Made by a program: the position numbers and the translations under genes. The notes beneath the pieces are model-generated. The model saw nothing but the letters and a program-made list of their open reading frames with translations, was not told the origin of the DNA and made no database searches. Below, one piece after another: positions 10,954 to 22,760 of a stretch of DNA of 64,000 nt. The DNA is from Ephydatia muelleri (taxonomy: Eukaryota > Porifera > Demospongiae > Spongillida > Spongillidae): contig JABACO010000024.1 in assembly GCA_013339895.1 (NCBI GenBank), positions 4,893,298 through 4,957,297 of the forward strand, given 5' to 3'. Each line of letters opens with the position of its first letter. Position 1 is the stretch's first letter.

Positions 10954-13900
10954 ATCACGTCCTTGATCTTATTTTTCCCTAACAGCAAAGAAAAAAGGAA
11001 ATATGACTACTCCTAAGAATGTGCACTCCAATAGAAGCCCATCACTAACTCTGGTGACTTCTATACAAGACCCTAGTGTGCAAATTGCCTCCAATGCCAG
11101 GTTGGTGCGTCCTCTCAATGTACTATCTCGAAGCCCGCTATTTAAATGTTGTCTCCTTTAAGTCTACTACACTAGAACTCTACCTAGTTTTCTTGCTATA
11201 TGCATCGCACAATCCTACACCACTTTCTCCTCAGACTTGCGATCAGATGTAGTCATTGAAACGTCTCAATTGATATTGTTAATAATCAGTGTTAATAAAC
11301 AGCACCCATAGGGTATGTGTGCAGTGATGACCACAACATCCTGTGGTATTTGTATGTAATGAAAAGCCTGTAGACCACATCAATATGAGACATACCTTTG
11401 TGGGAAAGTCATAATTGAATGATTGGTAGCATAGTACCGTCCCAAACACATGAGTGCACACACTCACACATACACACACACTCACACACACATACACACA
11501 CATACACAGTACAGTACCATTATGGCTCAATGTTTTGAGCATCTGCATTTAACCACTGTGGTTTGTGGGACTGCAGATTTCCAAGCACCTGTGGTCTGAA
11601 TGGATTCACAGTTTCTTGTAACATGGTTGTGTTGTTTCAATAGCCTGTCTCTTCAAACAATATGTCATGATGTCTCACATTGATTCTAGACAAGAGCCTG
11701 GGGAGGAGTCCCCAGAATAGTCACTGTCTGATAGAATCCTGTAGGATTGCTGACTGCAACCAGAGATTATGTACATGTACAATGTAAACTAGAGAATGCC
11801 AGTGTCTGTCCACCGCTTAATTTGAGACGCCAGTGTACATGTACACACACACGCACATGTACACACACATACATGTACACACACATACATGTACACACAC
11901 ATACATGTACACACACACATACATGTACACACACACACGCACACACACATACATGTACACACACATACATGTACACACACATACATGTACGCACACACAC
12001 ATACATGACACACACACACACATACATGTACACACACATGCACATACATGCACACACACGCACATACATGTACACACACACACGCACTTACATGTACACA
12101 CACATACATGTACACACACACGCACATACATGTACAACACAACTTTCATATCATATTTCGACTGATGTGTTGAAAGCGCATGAGAGAATTTGAAGCTAGT
12201 GAAGGGTGTGTTCATCATCTGGTCATCCCTCAGACAGCAGCATGCAGTCGCCATGACAATGGCAACGGCAGGGGGAGGAGGAGCGACCCAGTCCATGCAG
12301 TCCAGCTTCACAGCCCACACCAGTCAAGCAGCAGTGACCACTGGACCAGGCTCTTCATCGTCATCATCTCAGGAGGGCCCGCATTTGGAACATGCCCATC
12401 TTGCGGCTGGTAAGATAGCCCCTCCTCCAGCTCCTCCCCCAACTCGCCTCGACTACCACGTCCAACGACAAAGCGACAAAGCACCAACTGGGAATGCTCC
12501 ACCCACCATTTCCCCTTCCTGCACCCTGTTGCCTGACCCTGCCCCTTCTCTAGCCCCTCTCACCAGTGAAGGGGCCGTTGGTACCAGTTCGCTGGAACTG
12601 GACGAGCTCCTGCAGTCGTCCTCGACCGAGGTTTCCATGGAGACGATTCAACGGATAGACGTGGTGACGCACCACAAGAGGTGCGTGGAGACGTACAGTA
12701 GAGAGTTCAGTGTCACATGGGGAGGAGGATCCACGCACGCCCCAGTGCTCTATGCCGTGGACCAGCTGTCAAAAGAACTGGCATCCAAGAGTGAGTAGTG
12801 TACATGGTTCACATGTGTGTATGGTTTTGTGTTTATACGATTATGTGTGTGTGCATGTGTTTATGTGCGTTTATGGGCCGGCATACACGGGGCGACTTCC
12901 TGCCGATTTGTCGCATGCAACTCAAATGAATATGGACAAATGTTCCGCAAACCATCAGTAAACTAAACAATTACGGAACTTTTACCCATATTCATTCGAG
13001 TTGCATGCGACAAGTCGGCAGGAAGTCGCCCCGTGTATGCCGACCTTTAGGTTGTATATATGTGCATGTATGGTTTTGTGTTTATACGATTATGTGTGTG
13101 TTTATGTGCGTTTATGGTTGTATATGTATGTGTATGTGTGTGCATGCATGGGAGTGTAGATGTATGTCACATGTATGTGTTGGTTAGGCCATTAACCGTC
13201 CAACTTTAACTGTAAACTAAATGCTTCATTCACACATCTTTGAATTATTCTATTTGAGTTGGGAGTATGGTGAGGAGTTGTGCTATATAGCCTGCAGTGC
13301 TGGTTGCACATCCTTTCACTGTGTCCTGTAACCCCTGTCAGGAGAGATGTGTTGCTTGCTTACATGTTACCACTGATTTCCTCATGGTGATTTCAGCTAT
13401 TTTGTGTCTTGGTGTTGAATGCAGGAAGAAATTATGTTGCCTAGCAATGCTCCACTCCCACACATCTACACTACATCTGTGCCTTGATAATTGTTAAATT
13501 TCCAATACATGTGATTTAATGTATTTTTTTGTTTTGTCAATGTGTATTGTGTGTGTGTATGTGTGTGTGTCTGTGTGTCTACGTGTGTGTGTCTGTGTGT
13601 CTACGTGTGTGTGTCTGTGTGTCTACATGTGTGTGTCTGTGTGTCTATGTGTGTGTGCAGCTGGTAACGATATTGGGAAGACCATCATTCGGAAATGGAG
13701 GAATCTGCCAGCTGACATGAAAGCATCTTATTTGGTGCGTTTTCCCTCCCCTGTATGTGCTAACACGTAGAGAATCCTGTATGTGCTAACAGTGATCGTA
13801 GAGAATCTAGTATGTGCTAATAGTGATCGTAGAGAATCTTGGACTGCCCTTGTGCAATGCAGTGTAAACTGCCAAAAGTGGTCACCCAAGCGATCAGAGC

Positions 13901-16900
13901 TGTGTTTGGACCACAATTAGGGGCATGCCAGATTGGTAGCAGTAGTAGCATAAATCTGAACCTTCCTTATTCCGACTGCAATGGAAATGTGATCGCCCAT
14001 ATCTAGGCCACCGGTAAGGCACGTTAAACTGCAGCAGCTGTTAGTGGATCGTCATTGCCTGAGTACAGTGTGCGTGTATTACCTAGGGTGTATTTACTTT
14101 ATGTGTGTGCTTCATGCAACTGGATTCTTCTTTATGTGCATGCATGTTTAGCTGTGTAGCTTCCAAAAACACCCTAGTTAAGCATGCATCATGTGCACTA
14201 TTCGAAGTATGAAAAAATGTTCTGTTGCATGGTGAAGAGAGTTGTATTGTGGTATGTATTTCCCTGAGTGTGTACCTGTGTCTGTGTTCACCCTATGAGT
14301 GTTATGTGCACGTTGTGGAGGTATGAGAGTTTGAGCTTACCTGTGGAAGTGTGTGTGTGTGGGGGGGGGGTGTGGAGTTGTGTGTCGATTTATGTGCTGT
14401 ATGTCCCAAGGTGCACTTGTGAAGATGTCACAGTATGCTTCAGCTGAAATAACGGTGGTGGTGGTATGACATGCATCCGATAATGGCTGCGCAAATATGC
14501 TACAATGTGTATCAGGGTATATTTAATTTTACATGTATGTTGTGTGTGTTTGATTTTATGCGATTGGTTGTGCATTTAGCTATGTTGATTCTATCTACCA
14601 TGCATCTAGATTGCATCTGTTAAGAATACATGTTTCCGCCAAAAAGGACCTAACGCATGTATTATTTCGAGATTTCAATTTTTTTAAAAGCATCTTAATG
14701 TCCTCTACACATTGCTTCTTACGCACTGAGAATCGGAGTATCTGTCATGGAGTTGTAAGGCACTGAATTTAATTAGCCATACATCTCAACCATAGCGTTA
14801 CATTTGTATTGCGCATACTGGAAATTTTATAATGTATGTGTTAGGTCCCTTCTCGCGGAAACGATCCTATAGGTTTTTCTGTTCATAATTTATTGGTTGT
14901 ATGTTATATGTTTACGTACTGGTAGCCACTTTTTGATAAATTATTTTTCATGCAGGCCAAAGCAAAGGAGAACAAGACAAGACGAATCCGTCTGCCATCC
15001 CACTCCAACACCATAGCAACCGTATCTCAACACACCGCATCGACAGTGGCTCCCCCACACATGGCAGAGATGACCACGCCCTTTAACCTCACCAGGGCGA
15101 CTGCAGACACGCCCTCAAACGTGTTCTTTCCTTCATATGTGCAGCCGTTCCCCAACACCCTAAATGTCCCTCCATCCTCTCACAGTAGCGCAGACCGCTC
15201 AGGCGACCATGCGTACTGGGACATGTCTTTTTTGACCACCTTGCCTCCCCTCTGCACCCCAGACAACCAGCCGGACATACAAAGTGAGGTCGACAAAGAG
15301 ATTGAGAACCTAGTTGAGACTCTGAGTGGGCCTCCTCCCCAGGCTCATTCAATCAAGCAACTGATTTCCACTTCCCATCCGGTTCCTTTAAAAGGATCAC
15401 TTGCCGCACCTATGGTCATGCCTGTTGATGCATTGTTGCATAATGGCATGGCTATTCCAAATACAAGCAACAGGCCTTCTCAATCAACTAGCTCTCAGGG
15501 ACACTCTTCCTGTGGATTTGTGATCCCTTCTCAAATTCATGCATCTCAGTTGCCTCTTTATTCACATTCCTCTTCCTTCTCCTCCTCCTCTTCCTTCCCC
15601 TCCTCCTCTTCCTTCCCCTCCTCCTCTTCCTTCCCCTCCTCCTCTTCCTTCCCCTCCTCCTCTTCCTTCCCCTCCTCCTCTTCATCCTCTTCCGTCCCCA
15701 CTTCATCCTCCTCCTTATCCTTCCCCTCCCCCTGTTCCTCCTCCTTCCCCTTCTCATTCCCCTCCTTCCCATTCCACTCCACCTCCTCTTTCCCCTCCTC
15801 CTTGCAACCATCACAGTCCTCTACTGTGCCTAGTTGGTCAAACACTGTCCTTCCTCCAGATGTGATATTAAACAGATCAGTTAATTTGCTACAAGAGCCA
15901 AACAGACCCCTTCCTCCTTATGAGGCTGCGAAGAGTACCTCACTGCCTGTCAGCTCAGTTGTGCCAAACTGTCGTACGGTAATTCCGTGCACAAGCCTTC
16001 CAAGCTCGGGCCCCTTGAGCTGGACAACTTCTGTACCACAGTCCAAGTCTGTTTCGTTTGTCACCACTCAACCCTGGTCCCCAGTCACACCAACAACCAG
16101 TGATCCCTCCTTTCTCCTTACTCCTCGAGTAGCAAACTGGACTGAGGTGACACTACCTTCTGCCACACCACTTACACCCGTTCTTTCTCCCACAACGCCC
16201 CTCCCAGTTTCCACCAAGCCTGTTCAGCTTCCCACTACATCTTTCTCCACCTCCTCCATGCGCATACCTGTCTCTACTTCTCCCATGCATCTTGACCCTT
16301 CTGTCATGTCTCTGCCTCTTTCAAGTATGCAGCTCCCATCGTCATGGGCTGCATGCTCCACCCCTTCCCCATCCTCGTGGCAGAGGTCCAAGGATCTCCT
16401 GCTGTTGCTAAACATGTATGAATCGTTGCAGGATGTACCAGCGGCTATGAGAAACGTAGCATCTGAGTTACTATCTGCCATCCTCCCTTCTCTTTTTTCG
16501 TCAAAGCAATCAGGTACGGAAGGGTTTCCGCATGTCCCCACTCCTTCCACTTCCATCACTTCAATCCTCACCTCAATCATGGGTCCTACTTCAACTTCGC
16601 CTACTGTTTCTCTTACCCTTCCTGTAATGTCAGCGTTCATGTCTTCTCCTTCCACCTCTTTAACTTCACTGCATACCTCGCCAAGTGTTACTTCAACCAC
16701 TAGCTCAATGGGAGACTATTCACATGTTTGTACCAGAGTTTCCTCAGTGCAAGATGCCACAGCTGCTCCTTCCACATGTGTTTCTTCAATTTTCTCTACA
16801 GGAGTCCCTTCAACAACTTTTTCTGCTGGGGTCATCTCTGGGGCCTCCGCAAGTGTTCCTACAGGAACTTTACCAGGGTTCCAATCTGGTACCTGTACAG

Positions 16901-19041
16901 GAGATACAGCACTTTGTGGCTCTACAGGCCATTCTTCACCACACAGTCGAAACTGTCTTTCACCTCTAGGTGAGGATTTCCTATCCTCTTCTTCATTGTC
17001 TGCTGTGTCTTCAGGCTACTCCTCCTCGTATGACTGCTCCGACCTGTCTCCTACTGATGGCATTCTTCGCTCGGTACCTACTGGACGTGGCCATAACCCT
17101 CCAGCCACCAGAGCAAGTGGCATTACAAGGCAACCTGTTACCAGCGCGGGTCTTTCAGCTGATGCAGTCAAGTCAACGCCATCCACTATCTGCCTACCAA
17201 GCCCACCTACCCCCTTAGCAATCTCAGTTCACTCCAGAGTCTCTCCTTCAATTACACCTGACCTTGTTGTGCCATCTTCCTCTACCTCACAGCCCATTCC
17301 GGCACCCAATGTGAGTTTCCCAAATATGGTTGCAACCTCCTCCCACCAGTCATCGGCTAACAAGGCAGTTTCTTTTAACTCATTGGCCTCTATCCTCCCC
17401 AAGTGGGTGACTTCACCTACCCACCCTGGCTGTTTGTTATCGTTGTCCAATGATACCGGACATCTTCTCCAGGGGACTGGACAACTTCCCCTTCAGGGGA
17501 ATGGACAACTTCCCCTACAGGGGAATGGACAACTTCCCCTTCAGGGGACTGGACAACTTCACCTACAGGGGACTGGACAACTTCCACTTCAGGGGACTGG
17601 ACAACTTCCCCTTCAGGGGACTGGACAACTTCCCCTTCAGGGGACTGGACAACTTCCCCTACAGGGGAATGAACAACTTCGCCTACAGAGGACTGGACAA
17701 CTTCCCTTGCAGGGGACCAAAGGATGCTCTTCTGGAGACAGCAGTGTCCTCAGAGATCTACCTTTTTTCAAATCTGAAAGCATTACAAAATTGGAATCTA
17801 AAAACGCTCTTATTTCAGCATCCGGAAGTGGTACTAGTTTGGGGTTCAAAAGTGGTATGACATTGGGGTCCGAAGGTGGTATGACTTCGGGATCTGATGG
17901 TGGTATGACCTCAAATTCTGGACATGGCACAGCTTTTGGATCCAGATATTGTATGGATTCTGTATCCGGAGACACTGCGATTCGTATATCTGAAAGTGGA
18001 TTGGCATCCGGGCCCAGAAGTGCTCTTACATTGGGATCAGGAGGAAGACCTGTAACATTAGGTACCTCGATGTCTGGATTGCAGAGCACCCTGATATCCA
18101 CAAGTGTCTCACCAACATTGTCCACTGAAAACACTGCCGTGAGCATGGAACGCAAGAGAGAGGTGCTTCGTTATGTGCACGAGATGAATATGAACAGATC
18201 ACCAAATCCCTTGCCAGAAGGAAACCTCAAATTTCCATTCCACATGGAGGTCTCCACCCCGCTTGGTATCAAAGACGATATCCTGTCCCCAGGTCACTGG
18301 GAGAAACACAAGTCTCAATACCAGGTTGAGATGCTTAAGTCTCCTTCTGACAGGGCTGAGCTACCAAAGAGTGCTTCTGCTAATGAAGCTGTCAGAACTG
18401 TAGCCCAAAATGAGCAGTACCCTTTTGTGGCGTCCCCCTCTGGTGTTCATCCTAATTTTAGGTCCCCTGTTGGGGTTATTCCAAATATCGGGTCCTCTCC
18501 TGCTGGTCTATGTGCTAGCATGGGTTCCCCCACCCCCGAAATCATCCATGGTGTCTTGTCCTCATCAATCAGGCATCCTGACGTGCAAGCAATGCAGAGC
18601 AAGAGACGAAAATCATCTTTGTCCGAGCTTCCCCCAGTGCTGATTAAACGTGCCAGATACGAGTCAACATCTGAAGATGGCTCTTTCAGCCCGATGACAT
18701 CATCTTCCGATAGCGTAACTTCTCCCTCAGCCTTTAAATGGCCCCCTGGGGGTCAGGTCCTGGATTTATCTCACCTCAGTGTGGGTGAGATGGAGAGTCT
18801 ATATCGAGAGAATTTGGATCTACTCATGAGGCAAAAGCTCTTGCTCAAGATTATAGAGCTGCAGCTGTTCAAGGCCAAGCATGGTAGCAAGGTGTACAAT
18901 ACTCAACTGAAGCATTTAGTGCAGCCAGAGGTGGGACCTGATAAATATGCGGGTTGTCTATCTGATTGGTCAGATGCTAGTAACAGCCCACCAGTGAGAC
19001 TAGAGGACAACTTAAATGCCATATATGGGAAAAAAACCTGA
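9585..19041 (+). CDS. Large Ser/Thr/Pro-rich putative nuclear regulator with HMG-box-like region, five exons
   Basis: Exons: 9585-9663, 10986-11100, 12234-12790, 13661-13734, 14956-19041. All have GT-AG borders and every phase matches, giving about 1,636 residues. The start is the first ATG after an in-frame stop, and residues 3-12 (ERPKKRARAK) look like a nuclear localization signal. Exons 3-5 join across a region resembling helices 2 and 3 of an HMG box (NDIGKTIIRKWRNLPADMKA then KAKENK), preceded by a possible helix 1 (YAVDQLSKELASK). This is divergent and not a certain HMG box. The 4.1-kb last exon encodes low-complexity text: an SSSSFP repeat, then about twelve copies of an octapeptide GTGQLPLQ. 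A basic stretch SKRRKSSLSELPP follows, and a Leu-rich coiled coil (EMESLYRENLDLLMRQKLLL) lies near the C terminus. An AATAAA lies at 19180. The single long open exon under repeats argues that it is under selection. Transcriptional regulation is inferred. Confidence 0.8.
9838..9970 (+). repeat. Minisatellite in intron 1, ~24-bp unit
   Basis: About six tandem copies of a GTATGGTGGGATGGGAGCAT-like unit. The copies differ by GAGTACAGG, GAGCATGG and GAACATGG variants. A 20-base poly-C/A-C tract lies just upstream (9709-9730). Confidence 0.85.
10395..10500 (+). repeat. CCCCACCACATAGCT tandem repeat
   Basis: Several imperfect copies of a pyrimidine-rich CCACCACATAGCTCCCC unit inside intron 1. Confidence 0.7.
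10870..10952 (+). repeat. (TG)n tract in intron 1
   Basis: TG dinucleotide run ending 33 bases before the exon 2 acceptor. Confidence 0.9.
11835..12135 (+). repeat. TACATGTACACACACA compound repeat
   Basis: About 300 bp built from TACATGTA alternating with (CA)n. It lies in intron 2, about 100 bases before the exon 3 acceptor. The ATGTACAC frames it creates are not genes. Confidence 0.95.
12805..13115 (+). repeat. Direct repeat pair flanking a hairpin
   Basis: GTATGGTTTTGTGTTTATAC and the following TG-rich text occur at about 12820-12875 and again at 13067-13115, on either side of the 12876-13045 palindrome. The palindrome probably inserted into a TG-rich tandem repeat. Confidence 0.7.
12876..13045. 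mobile_element. Palindromic MITE-like element in intron 3 (~170 bp)
   Basis: The left arm starts GGCCGGCATACACGGGGCGA and the right arm ends with its near-perfect reverse complement. Arms are about 65 bases with a few mismatches around a short AT-rich loop. Such a structure fits a fold-back MITE. No target duplication longer than about 4 bases is clear. Confidence 0.8.
13540..13656 (+). repeat. TGTGTGTCTACG repeat before exon 4
   Basis: Compound TG-rich repeat that runs directly into the GTGTGTGCAG acceptor of exon 4. Length change here could affect splicing. Confidence 0.85.
14627..14868. mobile_element. Short inverted-repeat MITE in intron 4
   Basis: The left end reads GTTTCCGCCAAAAAGGACCT and the right end reads AGGTCCCTTCTCGCGGAAAC, giving imperfect terminal inverted repeats of about 28 bases. 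Related sequence occurs downstream at 19190-19370 and 20238-20447 in the opposite orientation, sharing TTGTAAGG/CTCAGTGCGTAAGAAGCA text. Confidence 0.7.
15575..15800 (+). repeat. In-frame TCC/TTCC repeat (SSSSFP coding)
   Basis: Pyrimidine-rich 18-bp unit CTCCTCTTCCTTCCC repeated inside the last exon. It encodes repeated SSSSFP without breaking the frame. Confidence 0.9.
17450..17730 (+). repeat. In-frame 24-bp minisatellite (GTGQLPLQ coding)
   Basis: About twelve tandem copies of GGACTGGACAACTTCCCCTT-type units of 24 bp, giving an octapeptide repeat. Variants change T to N, L to H, and P to R, but the frame is kept throughout. Confidence 0.95.
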
Positions 19042-19179
19042 CCAAAGTATTCTTGTGCCCATGACTGCAACTAACCAATCTTTGTAATTTGGTGGACAGG
19101 TTTTTATGCTGCATGTATTGAATGTCTACACTGTGCATCATTTTCATGTTCAACTTTTTCATACAAAACAAATAGCCAC

Positions 19180-19185
19180 AATAAA
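19180..19185 (+). promoter_or_regulatory. Polyadenylation signal AATAAA
   Basis: AATAAA 139 bases after the stop codon of the HMG-box-like gene, the expected distance for a short 3' UTR. Confidence 0.6.
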
Positions 19186-19189
19186 ATGG

Positions 19190-20447
19190 AATCGTTTCTG
19201 CGAAGAGGCATTTGCAGTAGAAATGAGACTCTTGCGTTGAAATGAATGGGTAATTAAAAGTTCAGGCCTTACAACTCTATAACAGATACTTAGTTTGTCA
19301 GTGCGGTTAGAGAGGACATTTAATTTCAGACTTCTAGAATATGAAATAAAATCTTGAAAAACACTCTTTTATCCCATACATTTTTACCGAGGATTTTAAA
19401 ATCCTTTATAAAATTAAAACTTAATTGATTCGACCCATTTTTTCCCCTGTGGAAGTCCCGACAGCTATACGAACTGTATCATTGTTAAGACCAACACATG
19501 TTTAAGGAAAAGCATTGAACCAAGCCCCAGACTCGGACAAGGAGCCATGCACGAGCTGCACTGCTCAACATAAGGGGGGATCGTTTCCGCGATAAGGGAC
19601 CTCATGCGTGTTCTCCATTCAGAAAATTAGTCGGAAAAATGTTTCTCGCTACAAGAGTGGCATTTATGGATAGCCCAACCATCGCTGAAATTGTTTATGT
19701 CATTTTTAATCTTGTAGCAAGATTGATGCTAGATCCATATGCATTGTAAGAGACGCGATTCGCAATTTCTCGGTCATCGCGGGGACGTAAGTACACTTTT
19801 TTCTCAAGCCCTATTCAACAAGTTTTATTGTGCTTTCATGCTTAGTTTGTTTACCAATAGAGATCATAGCGAATAACGTTTCATTAATCTGCTTAGATTT
19901 TGTACAAAACGTTGCCTTGGTAAGTCCCCAGACCCATGGAAAGTGACGTAATTCGTTATTTAGTCATTAGTGGACGAGTCGAGTGTAAACATCATGTGCT
20001 GAGAAACACAAGAAACCAGTGTGCACTAAGTGTGATGGAGGAACGCGTTGCACTAAGTGTTGTCTATGCAAACCCCACCAACGTCCAGGTCGTCCAAGGA
20101 AGGATAGATCGTTACCAGATACACCCGTACGAGCTAGTAAGGCGCATCACACAGTACATCAAAACTGATACGTTTTGTGCAGGATTAACATCAGAAAAGC
20201 CGTTGACAAGAGAGAGAGAGAGAGAGAGAGAGAGATTCTACTATGCGCAATAGAAATGTAACCTTTGCGTTGAAATGTATGGCTAATTAAAAATTCAGAG
20301 ACTTAAAAAATTTACTCCCATTCGATTCTCAGTGCGTAAGAAGCAATGTGTAGAGGGCATTTCAGATCTCTAGAATATCAAAAGATTTGAAAATTTGAAA
20401 GAAACCTGCGTTAGGACCCTTTTCGCCGAAACGATCCCATTTGCTTT
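19190..20447. repeat. MITE copies and fragments
   Basis: Contains one partial copy (19190-19370), one solo end (19572-19606, GGGGGATCGTTTCCGCGATA) and one near-complete copy (20238-20447, ending CCCTTTTCGCCGAAACGATC) of the MITE found in intron 4. A (GA)n tract lies at 20210-20235. A 105-residue open frame at 19936-20253 has no recognisable family. Confidence 0.6.
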
Positions 20448-22760
20448 TTAAGAATGATTTTTTAAATGTCTCAGTGACGATGGGAAGGTGTTGTCAGATA
20501 GTATAATAGAAGTTGACAATCAGGTGAGTTAAGTGAGTGTATGTGTGTGTCTATGTGTACAGTATGTCTGTGCATTTATGTGTGTAGATGAGCTCTTATT
20601 TGGTGTATTGGTTTATGTGTAATTGTGTAGCGTTTCTAGGTGTTCATGGTTATAAACTATTGGCACAACATTTTCTACTTCTGGTTAGCGAATGGACTTT
20701 TGAACTGCCTACACTAAATGTATGCAAAGGGCTTGAATCATGTTTTGATATGACCTGTCACCATAGCAGGATGCCCAGTGCAAAGGCTCTCTCCTTGGAG
20801 CCAGCTGTGCGTGCTTGCCTGACTTTACCATCAGGTTATGTGATGTAATCTAGGAGACTGACTCATGTGTCATGCAGCCCTGTGGTGGGCGTGGTTAGGG
20901 CTGATGAGGACATTCCTGGGTACATGGGAGCATCATGCACAGTGTGCATTCATTACCAACCAACACCCCCTCTTCTAAAATCAGCACTTCTTTTTTTTAA
21001 TCAGCCATCCAGTGGTGTTTGAATGTGGTTCCCATTAAAGGTGAGGGAATACTGTGTTCTGAACCGCCTATTGTATTAGCAGAAAGCTCTCAGTTGCCAT
21101 TTGAAGATGTCGGAATCGGGAACAAAGAAGGACTTAAAGAGGAAGAGGTTTGATGATGAGTTGTGTCTTGCGTCAAAGAGGCATTCCAGTTGTGTGGAGG
21201 CAAAGCACGAAGTGTTCATTATTTTGGAGAAAAAGGAGTTAAACAAAAGCTTCAGCAATAACTCAAATAGAAGTGATGTAGTGCTAGGGTCAGTACTCCA
21301 GCAAGATTTTGTGTAATAAATATTTTTAGGTACATTTGTGGCGTGTATTGTGAATTTGGTGATGCATGGTGATGCCACAAGTGTGTGTGACAAATGTGAA
21401 CTGTTGGAAAGGCACTGGTGCGGGAGGGGGGAGGAGGGGCAGAGCGGTCAGCCGTGGAAACAGATCTTTGTGTTTAGAAAAAAATGCCTATTTAATTGGA
21501 AGTGTAGCATGTAATGATGAATTGTGGGTGTAATTTCACATTCCTCAGCGAAAGGTCATCCAGACCTGTTGGTGAAATAGGACTTAATGTTTAGTACAAA
21601 GTGAAGAATGCAAATGCTAGTACGTGCGTGACATCTTCTATGAATCTATAAGCGTTATGTAGGCATTCAATGGTAGATCTATGTGCTGAAGCATGTATAA
21701 AAGGAGTTATTTACGAGACAATCCCCGCTAATGTAAACATTATGCACGGCTCCGCGATCTAATGTAAATATTGCATGCAAGGTATCTTCTTAGGTTTCGG
21801 ATATGAGCAATACTATGTGTCGATTGCATGCATTGTTTAAAACTGAAGTGGCCGCACCTTGGTGGCCGCATATGGTCCAAGGCATTCAGTTCGACCGTAA
21901 TTAAAAAAACCGCACTTTAAACATGCATGGGCATGGACATGCACGGTTCGCTGAAAGAATGAACTGGAAAAACAAATCATATACCAGGTGTTGTTCTGCC
22001 ACTTGCGTGTAATCAAAATGCACCACCAACTATCTTCGAGAATAGTGAATTCTTTTAAAAGTGTCCGCTTCGTTGAGGTAAATACATTCATATAGCCCCC
22101 GTTCCAAGCATACAAGCATATTGGTATGTGCATGCAGAATATCAATTCCATGCTGATCCCTATAGAACTTAATTGTACACAACATTAAATTATCAATGAC
22201 ACTCCATTTTGATATTGCATCATGATCAGTGAACCCCATTTTGACATTGCATCACGCTCAGTGACACGAAATAATTGAATCAACATGTATGGGTGGTCAC
22301 TGGCAAAAGATGTCATTTTGGGTGGTGCCAGACAAAATATTGAATGAAAGCAGAGGCGTTTTGAGTGGTAACAGCAACCTCTTTAGTCAGGGAAGTTATC
22401 ACAATCCAACTTAATAAGCAAAAATAAATAGCTGTAGTTGCTCTAAACAAGAAAATGGAGGGATGCCCACCCAAGATTAGGCCAATTTCGAATTCTTTGG
22501 GAGAGACCACTATGCAGAAGTCACTGATTCAAGAAGATAACACATGATGGCAAGATCAGCTGTACATCGCAGATCCAGCTCAGGATGCAACTCCTCAAAA
22601 TACGCAGCACGGATAGGTGACTGCCAACTGCATGGGGTTTTATCATCAAGGTACCAGGCTACATGAAGGAGGTCAGCACACTTGACATCTGCAACGGGTT
22701 TAACACCAGCTTCTGTAGTACGGATACAAACAGAAGAGTAAAGCTGGCCAATAGTGAACT
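20448..22760. other. No supportable gene
   Basis: About 2.3 kb. A 71-residue frame at 21101-21316 is rich in Lys/Arg (KKDLKRKRFDDELC), but its first codon is TTG and no family is recognised. A minus-strand frame at 22510-22797 looks protein-like but is interrupted by the next element. Neither can be called. Confidence 0.4.

Noticed and set aside
11767-12320. Long overlapping open frames on both strands through the TACATGTACACACA repeat
   Set aside because: The repeat lacks stops in most frames. The frames have only Cys/Val/Met or His/Thr text, so they are composition artefacts.
15488-15845. Arg/Gly-rich and Glu-rich minus-strand frames opposite the SSSSFP repeat
   Set aside because: Shadow frames of a low-complexity coding repeat on the plus strand.
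17637-18155. 172-residue minus-strand frame with DP-rich text
   Set aside because: It lies opposite the continuous 4.1-kb exon of the HMG-like gene, where the plus frame keeps phase with upstream exons.
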